DNA of 64,000 nucleotides, from contig CBDBZO010000006.1 of assembly GCA_965213595.1 (NCBI GenBank), forward strand, positions 2,046,001-2,110,000. Direction: 5' to 3'. Under the pieces are notes generated by a model. It worked only from the letters and a program-made list of their open reading frames with translations, did no database searches and had not been told where the DNA came from. How positions within the stretch are numbered: the stretch's first letter is position 1; every line of letters begins with the position of its first letter. Position numbers and translations under genes: made by a program. Positions 10,097 to 17,491 of the stretch are shown piece by piece. Origin of the DNA: JBCCFC01 sp965213595 (GTDB lineage Bacteria > Chloroflexota > Anaerolineae > Caldilineales > Caldilineaceae).

Positions 10097-10171
10097 GCTG
10101 AGTTGTTTGGTAAGATTGAGCCGATGGTTGAATTGAATGCTTAATGAGTGCTGAAGAAGCAGACTCTACCC

Positions 10172-11137
10172 ATGAGGTTCATTGTGAATAAGAAAGAATT
10201 GGTGCGTCTTGTTCTGGCTGGGCAACCGGCTCCGCGGCCACCGGCCAGCTTTTGGTATCACTTTCCCCTGCATCAGCATAGCGGCACAGCGGCGGTGCAG
10301 GCCCATCTGGATTTTTATCGAGCGACCAATGTCGACTTTCTAAAGGTCATGAACGAGCACCTTTATCGAGTTGATAATCCACCGGCTGCCCCGGCGGATT
10401 GGCGACATTTACCCTCGTTGCCCCTCTCCGCACCGCCTTACCAGGCGCTTTTGGACGAATTGAAGCGTATCAGCGATGCCGTCGGTGATGAAGCCATGAT
10501 TCTCGTGACAATTCACGGCGTCTTTGCCTCTGCGTTCCATACCACCCAAGCGCCGGAAGAAACCTTTGCGCGCGACAACCCCGTGGTCGCACACTTGCGT
10601 GAAGAGCCAGAAGCGGTGATGAGTGGCCTGGATGCCATATCGGATAGCCTGGCGGACCTTTCACTGGCCTGTTTGGCAGCGGGAGCCGACGGTATCTATT
10701 ACGGCGCGCTGGGTGGGGAAGAGTACCGCTTCACCGAAGAGGAATTTCTGCAGTATATTAAACCATTCGACCTCAAAATCCTGGATGCTATCCAGCCGCA
10801 CGGCGAGTTCAACGTTCTTCACATCTGCAAGGATCGCGTTCGGCTGCCGCTCTATGCCGACTATCCCGGACACGTAGTGAATTGGTCCGTGCATGAACAG
10901 AATATGGATCTGTCTAGCGGGCAGGTGCTCTTTGAGCGGCCGGTTTTGGGCGGCATGGACTACAGAGGCGTGATTGTCGATGGCCCAGCTGAGTCGATCC
11001 GCACGGCTGTACACGATGTGGTGGATGGTTGGCAGCAAGGCGGCCTTCTGTTGGGGGCAGATTGTACGCTCCCGACGACCACGCCGACGGAACATATTCA
11101 CGCCGCGGTGGAGGCAACTTATCGCGATTCGGCATGA
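10172..11137 (+). CDS. Uroporphyrinogen decarboxylase-like (URO-D) family protein
   Basis: The 321-residue protein matches the URO-D superfamily, which includes heme-pathway decarboxylase and the corrinoid:CoM methyltransferases MtaA/CmuA. Visible family features are the SFWYHFPLHQHSG stretch near the N-terminus, a TIM-barrel-like central part with GADGIYYGA, and VLHICKD followed by VNWSVHE and GGMDYRG. It is shorter than HemE and lies beside sugar-transport genes, so a role in heme synthesis is unlikely; its substrate is unknown. ATG 10172 was chosen over GTG 10148; neither has a strong ribosome-binding site. Confidence 0.8.
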   Translation: MRFIVNKKELVRLVLAGQPAPRPPASFWYHFPLHQHSGTAAVQAHLDFYRATNVDFLKVMNEHLYRVDNPPAAPADWRHLPSLPLSAPPYQALLDELKRISDAVGDEAMILVTIHGVFASAFHTTQAPEETFARDNPVVAHLREEPEAVMSGLDAISDSLADLSLACLAAGADGIYYGALGGEEYRFTEEEFLQYIKPFDLKILDAIQPHGEFNVLHICKDRVRLPLYADYPGHVVNWSVHEQNMDLSSGQVLFERPVLGGMDYRGVIVDGPAESIRTAVHDVVDGWQQGGLLLGADCTLPTTTPTEHIHAAVEATYRDSA

Positions 11138-11277
11138 TGGATTCGCTCCTTTTTCCCTAGCAGCGCGTATTGCATACCGCCTAGGTAATCAACGGACGAC
11201 AGCTTACTGTGCATAGATTAAGCATCACTTACGATCGGGAACCAACCCTAACGTTGAAAATGAAAGGATCGCTTGTT

Positions 11278-12660
11278 ATGCCAAAACGACTCTCAGTATT
11301 GTTGAGTTTTTTGTGCCTGCTCGGCTTGTTGGTCAGCGCTTGTGCAGCGCCAACTCCGAATAGCTCATCCGATGAGGCAAGTGCTAGTGAAACTGGAGAA
11401 AGCTCTTTCCCGCCGGGCGAGATGGTTGTCTACGGCTACGGTCAACCGCAATATTGGCAGCAGTTTTTTGAGACCTATTTGGCCGATCATCCTGACGTGG
11501 CGCCGGGTGTGACGGTGGAGATGATCCAGACGGAAGGCGAAGCGGATGCGCGCCAAAAGATTCAGCTTTCGTTCACGGCTGGCGCCTACGACGAGCTGCC
11601 GGACGCCACGTCCTCAGCGCCCGTCAGCATGAAAGCGCTGGCCGATGGTGGCGTGCTCATGGATGTGACCGACTACGTGGAGCAGTTCGAGGATCGGTTT
11701 CTGCCCGGCGCGCTGGACCAGCTCTACTACAGGGGGCGCATTTACTGCCTGCCCAAAGATTTGCGCCCGCAGCTCCTCTTCTACAACCAAGAGCTTTTTG
11801 AGCAATATGATATTGATCCGGCGGAGATGGCAACCTTTGCAGGCTATACTGAGGTGGGCCGCCAGCTGAAAGAGGCCAGCGACGGCGAGGTCTATCTCTC
11901 CTATATCGACCCAGGCTCGTTTACCTGGCGCTACTGGGGTCGCCGCGGCCTGCTACCACAGGCCAATGCGCAAATCTGGGACGAAGAGGGCAACGTTGTG
12001 ATCGACAGCGATCCAGGTGCGAAACGGGCCTTTGATACGCTGGCAACGCTTTATGAAGAGGATTTGCTCTATAAGTCCACCCCCTTTCAGCCGCCGCTCT
12101 ATGATGCAACGCGTGAGGGCAAGGTTGCCACTTTCTACATCGGCGCATTTTGGGATGAGTTCCTGCGCAAGAATCTGCCCGACATGGAAGGGAAGTGGCG
12201 CGTCATGCCAGCGCCCGTCTTTGACGATTTGCAACTGGGTGGCGCGCCGGTTGTTGGTCTCGAATGTCTGATTGACAAGCCCGACCCCGTCTACGCCGAT
12301 CTGTACAAGATGGTTTGGGAGGATTATCAATTTGATGCCGAGGCGCGCAAGCAGTGGACAGAACAAATGGTAGAGGAAGAGGCGCCCTACTCCAACCCGA
12401 TTGCCACAGAGCTGCTAGATGATCCATTCTGGCAGGAGCCGACTCCCTACTATGGTGGGCAATCCTTCCGTGCGGCCGAGGCCGAAGGGTTGGAGAATGT
12501 TTCGCAGAACCTCGTTGTGACGGAGGCAGATGCCGAAGCGGATACGATTATCTCTGCTGAATTGGAGAGCTACGTCGCTGGCAACCAGACGATTGAGGAA
12601 GCGATTGCCAATATGGGCGAGCAATTGCGCTCAAAAATTGGTACTGCGCCAGTTGAGTAA
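11278..12660 (+). CDS. ABC sugar-binding lipoprotein (second system)
   Basis: This is an extracellular solute-binding protein of 460 residues with a Sec signal sequence and lipobox (LLVSAC). The mature N-terminus begins after a Ser/Glu-rich linker with MVVYGYGQPQYWQQFFETY. AAAGGA lies about ten bases before ATG 11278; an in-frame ATG at 11260 is an alternative. It serves the permeases encoded at 12817 and 13724. A hairpin directly downstream would allow more binding protein than permease to be made. Confidence 0.9.
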   Translation: MPKRLSVLLSFLCLLGLLVSACAAPTPNSSSDEASASETGESSFPPGEMVVYGYGQPQYWQQFFETYLADHPDVAPGVTVEMIQTEGEADARQKIQLSFTAGAYDELPDATSSAPVSMKALADGGVLMDVTDYVEQFEDRFLPGALDQLYYRGRIYCLPKDLRPQLLFYNQELFEQYDIDPAEMATFAGYTEVGRQLKEASDGEVYLSYIDPGSFTWRYWGRRGLLPQANAQIWDEEGNVVIDSDPGAKRAFDTLATLYEEDLLYKSTPFQPPLYDATREGKVATFYIGAFWDEFLRKNLPDMEGKWRVMPAPVFDDLQLGGAPVVGLECLIDKPDPVYADLYKMVWEDYQFDAEARKQWTEQMVEEEAPYSNPIATELLDDPFWQEPTPYYGGQSFRAAEAEGLENVSQNLVVTEADAEADTIISAELESYVAGNQTIEEAIANMGEQLRSKIGTAPVE

Positions 12661-12720
12661 AGCAGAGTACGCCACCGCAAAGTCACTAATCACACCTTGC
12701 TAATATCCTGCTTGGAATGT

Positions 12721-12768
12721 AAACAGCTCTTGCGCAGCCCCGACCATGGGCTGTGACAAGAGCTGTTT
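12721..12768 (+). terminator. Hairpin between binding-protein and permease genes
   Basis: AAACAGCTCTTG (12721-12732) pairs with CAAGAGCTGTTT (12757-12768), and the inner CAGCCC pairs with GGGCTG around a 7-base loop. A short T run follows. It looks like a partial terminator or an RNA-stabilising hairpin, as is common after periplasmic-binding-protein genes. Confidence 0.7.
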
Positions 12769-12816
12769 TCCTAACAGCCCGGTATAGATGGTGCGATTTG
12801 AAAAGGAATCGGCATA

Positions 12817-13719
12817 GTGTCCTCAAATACGCTGCTCTTTCGCCTATGGGAGAAACGTCAGATTTATCTGTTCATCTCTCCCTTTTTTATCCTATTCGTC
12901 ATCTTTCAGCTGACGCCCATGGTGTGGTCCTTTTATTTGAGCTTTCATGAATGGAACGGATTGGGCGCACCCGAAGCGGTGGGGCTAAGCAACTATCGAT
13001 TTTTGCTGCGCGACAGTGTCTTCCATGCAGCGCTTCGGAATACCGCTACCTACTGGTTGGCCAATACGGTATTCATCATTCCGCTTGCTTTGGTTCTCGC
13101 TTCGCTGCTCAATCACCGTTGGCTGCGAGCCAAGCGCACCATCCGCACAGTTGTCTTTCTGCCCTATGTGACGGCAACAGTTGCGGTCGGGCTAATCTTC
13201 AACATGCTCTTTGACTTCAACAGCGGACTGATCAATAACCTGTTGACCATCGTACAGGTCGCGCCCGTCCCGTGGCTGACGAGCACCGACATTTCAAAGC
13301 TGCCCGTTATTTTTCTGAACATCTGGCGTATTACCCCCTGGCATGCGCTCATTCTCCTGTCGGGGCTTCAGGCCATTCCGCCAGAGCTGCATGAAGCGGC
13401 CACGGTGGATGGCGCTGGCCCCCTACGACGGTTTTTTAGCATTACGATTCCTTCGTTGATGCCGATTCTCTTTTTTAGTTTTATCACGCTGACGGTTGAT
13501 TCGTTCCGCATCTTTACGGAACCTTATATTTTGACACAAGGCGGACCGGCCAATTCGTCGCTGTCGATTGTGCAGTACCTTTACATCAACGGCTTTAGCA
13601 TCTTCAAGCTTGGCCGAGCCTCCGCCGTTGGCTATGCGTTGACCTTTATTCTGCTGGTGGTTTCTGCTGGCCAGATCATCGCCTTGCGCCGCCAAAGTGG
13701 ATTTGTGGAAAGCAACTAA
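12817..13719 (+). CDS. ABC sugar permease, MalF/UgpA type (second system)
   Basis: This inner-membrane permease of 300 residues has six hydrophobic segments and the EAA loop EAATVDGAGPLRRFFSITIP. The start is GTG at 12817, preceded by AAAAGGA. It is followed after four bases by the second permease gene. Together with the binding protein at 11278 it forms a complete CUT1 importer apart from the ATPase. Confidence 0.9.
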   Translation: MSSNTLLFRLWEKRQIYLFISPFFILFVIFQLTPMVWSFYLSFHEWNGLGAPEAVGLSNYRFLLRDSVFHAALRNTATYWLANTVFIIPLALVLASLLNHRWLRAKRTIRTVVFLPYVTATVAVGLIFNMLFDFNSGLINNLLTIVQVAPVPWLTSTDISKLPVIFLNIWRITPWHALILLSGLQAIPPELHEAATVDGAGPLRRFFSITIPSLMPILFFSFITLTVDSFRIFTEPYILTQGGPANSSLSIVQYLYINGFSIFKLGRASAVGYALTFILLVVSAGQIIALRRQSGFVESN

Positions 13720-13723
13720 ACTT

Positions 13724-14554
13724 ATGCGTTCAACAACAAGCACGCGGGCGGCTGTTTATGCTCTATTAGCGCTATGGTGTGTCATCGCCTCCTTTCCCTT
13801 GATTTGGATGATCAGCACTTCGCTCAAGCTACCGGCGGAAGGCTTCGGCGGTCTTAGCACCATGCTTCCTCAGACGCCTACGCTGCGGAATTATGTCCAG
13901 GTGTCCCAACTGGTGCCCATGGGACGCAACCTGCTCAACTCGGTTGTCGTGGCTGGCGTGGGGACAGTTGTCACCGTTTTTCTCTGTTCGTTGGCCGGAT
14001 TCGCCTTTGCTAAATATACGTTTCCGGGGAAAGACGTACTGTTTTTGCTGCTGCTGGCTACCATGATGGTTCCCCCCGAAGCTGGGGTCGTTCCGCTCTT
14101 TGCCATCATGCGCTTTTTAGGTTGGATCAACAATCTGCTGGCGCTGATTGTGCCCTCTGCGGCCACGGCCATTGGCATCTTTTATATGCGCCAGTACATT
14201 ACATCCTTCCCCAACGAAATCATGGAGCAGGCGCGCATAGATGGCTGCGGCGAATTTCGCATCTACTGGCAGATTGTGCTGCCGGTGATTACACCCGCGC
14301 TAGGGGCGTGGGCGTCGCTGGCCTTTATTGCGCGCTGGAATGATTTTTTCTGGCCGCTGCTCTTCTTGCGCTCCAAAGAAATGTATACGCTGATGGTCGC
14401 TATCTCTGTTTTACCTGTTAGCGAGGGGCTTTCGACCCCCTGGCCCACCATTATGGCCGGTACGACTATTGCCGTTATCCCGTTGATTGTTGCTTATTTA
14501 TTGCTGCAAAATTTACAGCGCGAAGGGCTTGCGTTAGGTGCAGTTAAAGGGTAA
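13724..14554 (+). CDS. ABC sugar permease, MalG/UgpE type (second system)
   Basis: The 276-residue protein has the usual six membrane segments and a variant EAA loop (EQARIDGCGEFRIYWQIVLP). ATG 13724 was chosen because it lies just after the stop of the first permease; the frame is open upstream but overlaps that gene. It is the last gene of the second sugar operon. Confidence 0.9.
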   Translation: MRSTTSTRAAVYALLALWCVIASFPLIWMISTSLKLPAEGFGGLSTMLPQTPTLRNYVQVSQLVPMGRNLLNSVVVAGVGTVVTVFLCSLAGFAFAKYTFPGKDVLFLLLLATMMVPPEAGVVPLFAIMRFLGWINNLLALIVPSAATAIGIFYMRQYITSFPNEIMEQARIDGCGEFRIYWQIVLPVITPALGAWASLAFIARWNDFFWPLLFLRSKEMYTLMVAISVLPVSEGLSTPWPTIMAGTTIAVIPLIVAYLLLQNLQREGLALGAVKG

Positions 14555-14895
14555 TTATGTGATTAGGACACCGAAACTCAGAGAGAAGACGATTCGTTGC
14601 CTATAATTCCTCCACCAGAGACCAAAGCTCTCTGCGCAAGTCGTGTTAGTAAGCCAAGTTATTACCTTGAGTTATATATGGGTATTTTTGGTTTTGCGAA
14701 AATTTTCGCTCGTGTTGCAAAGGGATTAAGGGGCAGCCTCACTTTTCCAGCGCTGTCACCACGTTGCGCTGACAGCCTTCCAAAGAGACGCTGCGGTGCG
14801 CGCCGAGGGCGTCGAGCATCAGCTGCGCTCAAGCTCGCCGTCACCCCTCGGCGCTTGTCGAATGCGATGAAGTTTCGGCGTGGCTAACTTAATGG
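14555..14895. other. Intergenic region with a 10-bp inverted repeat
   Basis: No convincing gene was seen in this 341-bp gap. A short inverted repeat, GCGCCGAGGG at 14800-14809 and CCCTCGGCGC at 14845-14854, lies in the second half. The open frame on the plus strand (14597-14887) has an unprotein-like Arg/Ser-rich composition. Confidence 0.4.
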
Positions 14896-15531
14896 TTAGC
14901 TGTTGCTTTCGTTTTCCAACGATATGGTTTCCTCAAGCAATACCATCATAATGCCGCCAATGAGTGCATCGCCAATCTTATCTTCGCCCATCTGAAATAC
15001 AGCCAAGACATCTTGTAGCGTGAATTCTTCATACCACGTCATCAAGCCGCTTTCCCGTCGATAGATATTGGAAAGGTAGAGCCAATCTTTATACCAACGG
15101 TATTCTTTCTGCAAATGGATATGGCTCAGCATGAAGGCGTGTGGTGGAATTCGATACACCTTCACTTCTCGCAACAGATAATAAAGACAGCCCCGCGCGG
15201 CGTGCGTTTTGGTTGGTGCAAGCTGGTAGGGAAACTGCCCTTCTTTCACAAACCGTGGATTGTACCATTAGTCATCCACGGAGAGAACGAACACTTTTGT
15301 GCCGCTTTGGGTGAGCGCGTGCGTCAATTCATTGATTTGCATACTCTGCTGCAAATCGCTCAACCGCGTAACGAGCAGACATCCGTTTTGCGGCAGCGAC
15401 TTCACAACCGTTTGCCAATTGGAAATGTTCTGGGAAAGCGATTCTGCAAGAATTTGCTGTAGTGGTTGTGCGTCGACGAGCGAAGTGTTTTTCATACACC
15501 CCATCTTACCCGAAGCGATGCGCCGATTCAA
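14896..15531 (-). pseudogene. Unknown protein interrupted by one in-frame stop
   Basis: Two open frames, 15531-15268 and 15249-14896, lie in the same reading frame and are separated only by a TAA at 15268-15270 and six sense codons. The combined protein would be about 211 residues. The second half (VYRIPPHAFMLSHIHLQ, YKDWLYLSNIYRRESG, TLQDVLAVFQMGEDK) is well composed, and its only possible start is GTG at 15249, which has no clear ribosome-binding site. I do not recognise the family. It lies just outside the recombinase site of the mobile element and may be chromosomal or part of the element. Confidence 0.5.
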
Positions 15532-15532
15532 C

Positions 15533-15560
15533 TGGTATGATAATATGTATTATCGAACCA
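15533..15560. other. Xer/dif-like recombination or operator site
   Basis: This 28-bp dyad has an 11-bp left arm TGGTATGATAA and an 11-bp right arm TTATCGAACCA around a 6-bp centre. That is the layout of Xer/dif core sites, including the inner ATAA/TTAT. It lies 91 bases before the tyrosine recombinase start. It could be the core attachment site of the element or the operator by which the recombinase controls its own gene. No second copy was found by eye at the other end. Confidence 0.6.
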
Positions 15561-15574
15561 GTTTGTATGTACAC

Positions 15575-15642
15575 TTGTGCGATAACTTTTTTCGCTGCTC
15601 TGAACGCGAAATTGGCGATCTCACGAAAAACTGGTGCGATAA
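15575..15642 (+). repeat. Two further recombinase half-sites
   Basis: TTGTGCGATAA (15575-15585) and TGGTGCGATAA (15632-15642) repeat the arm of the 28-bp dyad; the shared form is TGGTNYGATAA. Both point the same way and share the extended match GTGCGATAACTT. The second one ends nine bases before the recombinase start codon, so binding there could block translation start or transcription. Confidence 0.6.
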
Positions 15643-15651
15643 CTTGGAAGT

Positions 15652-16605
15652 ATGTCGAACGCACCGAAACCGCTATCAATCACAAACAGCAACAACACTA
15701 CGACCACACCCTCCCCGCCCCACTCGCTTGGCAGGTATCGCCAGCATCTGCTGACCGTTGGCAAAAGTCCCCACACCATTCGTGCCTACATAAGCGACCT
15801 GCGCAACTTCGCTGAGTGGTTTTTGTACTCAACCGGCGAAGTGCTCAATCCCCAACTGATTGCCTCTACAGACATCATCGACTTCCGCCGCTATCAGCTG
15901 CGCAGAGGTCGCAAGCCAAAAACCATCAATCGCCGACTGGTCGCGCTGCAGCGCTACTTCAAATGGGCCAAGCAGCAACAGCTTTGCCAAGACAATCCAT
16001 TCGACATTCTCGAAGGCCACCGCGTTAAAGAGCAGCACGGCGTTGCCCCCAAGTGGCTCGACGAGAAGCAGCAGAACGCCCTGCTGCGCGAAGTGCGTCG
16101 CCTGGGCAACGTGCGCGATCTCGCCATCATTCAAACGCTGCGCCGCACAGGATTGCGTGTCTCCGAATTGGCGAGCCTCAAGTATTCGGATTTTGAGATT
16201 GGGGAACGGGTGGGCAGCGTATGGGTCCGCGACGGCAAAGGCGGCAAGTCGAGGACCGTGCCATTGAGCAAAGACAGTCGACAGGCGCTGAGCAATTATC
16301 TGGTTGAGCGACAGCCAGAACCAGAAGACTTCGTCTTTCGCGGCCAGCGCGGGCCACTCTCGGCCAAAGCCGTGCGCGACATTGTCGGCAAATATGCCTA
16401 TCTTGCCCGGCTCGACCAAGTCACACCGCACACGCTTCGACACACGTTTGGGAAGAATTTGGTCAACGCGGAGACGCCGCTCGATCAGGTGGCGACGCTA
16501 TTGGGGCATGAGAATATTGAAACGGTGAAAATTTACGTGACGCCGAGCGAGCGCGATTTGGAGAAGGCGGTGAGGCAGGCGAGTGGGGAAATTGTGGAAA
16601 TGTAA
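15652..16605 (+). CDS. Tyrosine recombinase (XerC/D-like integrase)
   Basis: The 317-residue protein has an N-terminal SAM-like DNA-binding domain (about 25-110; SPHTIRAYISDLRNFAEWF) and a C-terminal catalytic domain. Catalytic residues visible are Arg in TGLRVSELASL, Lys in GKGGKSRTVP, the HxxR box in TPHTLRHTFG, His in LLGHENIETVKIY and the nucleophile Tyr in that same segment. ATG 15652 has GGAAG upstream. It is the first gene of the mobile element and is preceded by a Xer-like site and half-sites. The length fits Xer proteins and simple integrases. Confidence 0.93.
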   Translation: MSNAPKPLSITNSNNTTTTPSPPHSLGRYRQHLLTVGKSPHTIRAYISDLRNFAEWFLYSTGEVLNPQLIASTDIIDFRRYQLRRGRKPKTINRRLVALQRYFKWAKQQQLCQDNPFDILEGHRVKEQHGVAPKWLDEKQQNALLREVRRLGNVRDLAIIQTLRRTGLRVSELASLKYSDFEIGERVGSVWVRDGKGGKSRTVPLSKDSRQALSNYLVERQPEPEDFVFRGQRGPLSAKAVRDIVGKYAYLARLDQVTPHTLRHTFGKNLVNAETPLDQVATLLGHENIETVKIYVTPSERDLEKAVRQASGEIVEM

Positions 16606-16710
16606 TATAAACCACTACATCTTTCAAACGACCATATTAAATTCTTCTCATACTTTTGTTGACTTAATTTTGACAAAATTTTCCCGTCTGTGTAGAATTG
16701 GAGCAATCAT

Positions 16711-16980
16711 ATGGATAAAGCACTTCCCACTCAACCCGTATCCAAATTCCGCCAAGCGAGCAACGAAATCATCGAAGATCTATCAACTAGCCCTGTCTTG
16801 CTAACACAGCACGGTATAGGTGTAGGAGTGCTTCTTAGCATCGAACTCTATAATTCCATGGTTTCCTATATCCGTGCGTTTGACGATACAGAACTGATCC
16901 GTCGGCGCCTGCTCGAAATGGGCAGCGACGAGCGCTCTTTCCTTACCTTTTCTCAATTCGATGACGCTTTGAATCGGTAG
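16711..16980 (+). CDS. Phd/YefM-type antitoxin
   Basis: The 89-residue protein has the Phd/YefM layout: an N-terminal DNA-binding part (VSKFRQASNEIIEDL, PVLLTQHGIGVGVLLSIELYNSM) and a flexible C-terminus that would bind the toxin. It lies 10 bases upstream of a RelE-like gene. Such a pair would stabilise the mobile element, and the antitoxin probably represses its own promoter. Confidence 0.8.
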   Translation: MDKALPTQPVSKFRQASNEIIEDLSTSPVLLTQHGIGVGVLLSIELYNSMVSYIRAFDDTELIRRRLLEMGSDERSFLTFSQFDDALNR

Positions 16981-16990
16981 GGATAGCGCA

Positions 16991-17254
16991 ATGTCGAGCG
17001 AACAGTGGGAAGTCAGGATTCATATAGCCGTGGCGAGAGTTGCCGTTGATTTACCACGAAGCGTGCGCACAGAAATCTTTGAAGCAATCGGGCGTTTACG
17101 GAGTAATCCACGTGGCGATGAGGCGAGAACCGTTGCTGGTGGAGACAACCTATACCAGCTCTTCGTGCAAAACTTCCGGATTGTCTATCAGATTCAAGAG
17201 GAAGCGAAGTTAGTAAATGTAGCGGCAATCAGCGTCGCGCTAACCGCAGACTAA
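16991..17254 (+). CDS. RelE/ParE-family toxin
   Basis: The 87-residue protein fits the RelE/ParE fold, with VRTEIFEAIGRLRSNPRG, a central Arg-rich segment and the typical ending NFRIVYQIQEEAKLVNVAAI. It would be an mRNA interferase or gyrase poison neutralised by the protein encoded just upstream. The start at 16991 lacks a strong ribosome-binding site, as is usual when translation is coupled to the antitoxin. Confidence 0.8.
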   Translation: MSSEQWEVRIHIAVARVAVDLPRSVRTEIFEAIGRLRSNPRGDEARTVAGGDNLYQLFVQNFRIVYQIQEEAKLVNVAAISVALTAD

Positions 17255-17284
17255 ATCTGCACGACCAACAATTACATACGAGCA

Positions 17285-17316
17285 CCTGATGTAGGTGCGG
17301 GAACACCTACATCAGG
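17285..17316 (+). terminator. Perfect 13-bp hairpin after the toxin gene
   Basis: CCTGATGTAGGTG (17285-17297) and CACCTACATCAGG (17304-17316) form a perfect stem with a 6-base loop. No T run follows, so it may be an RNA processing or stability element rather than a simple terminator. Confidence 0.6.
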
Positions 17317-17332
17317 CTATCAATACCGTTGA

Positions 17333-17478
17333 GCGGCTAGGAACCTTCCAACGGTAAAGACAATCGGTGATTTTACCACTGCCGGTGGTCTTTGCTCTAA
17401 CTTTGCATCTCTTGATCAAAGAGATACGAAATTCCTAGCTGCTTTTCGGTTCATTTGAGCCGGAGAGCAGCTTTTTTG
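17333..17478 (+). promoter_or_regulatory. Candidate transcription attenuator in front of the translocase gene
   Basis: A 17-bp hairpin (17437-17453 with 17456-17472, two-base loop, three G-U pairs) followed by a T run has the form of an intrinsic terminator, and the next gene starts at 17492. GCGGCTAGGAA (17333-17343) is complementary, with one G-U pair, to TTCCTAGCTGC (17432-17442), which contains the first six bases of the terminator stem. The two structures exclude each other, as in attenuators and riboswitches. The 88 bases between hold further small hairpins (GGTAAA/TTTACC, ACCAC/GTGGT, TCTCTT/AAGAGA). The signal it senses is unknown. Confidence 0.6.
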
Positions 17479-17491
17479 TTTTGAAATTCTC

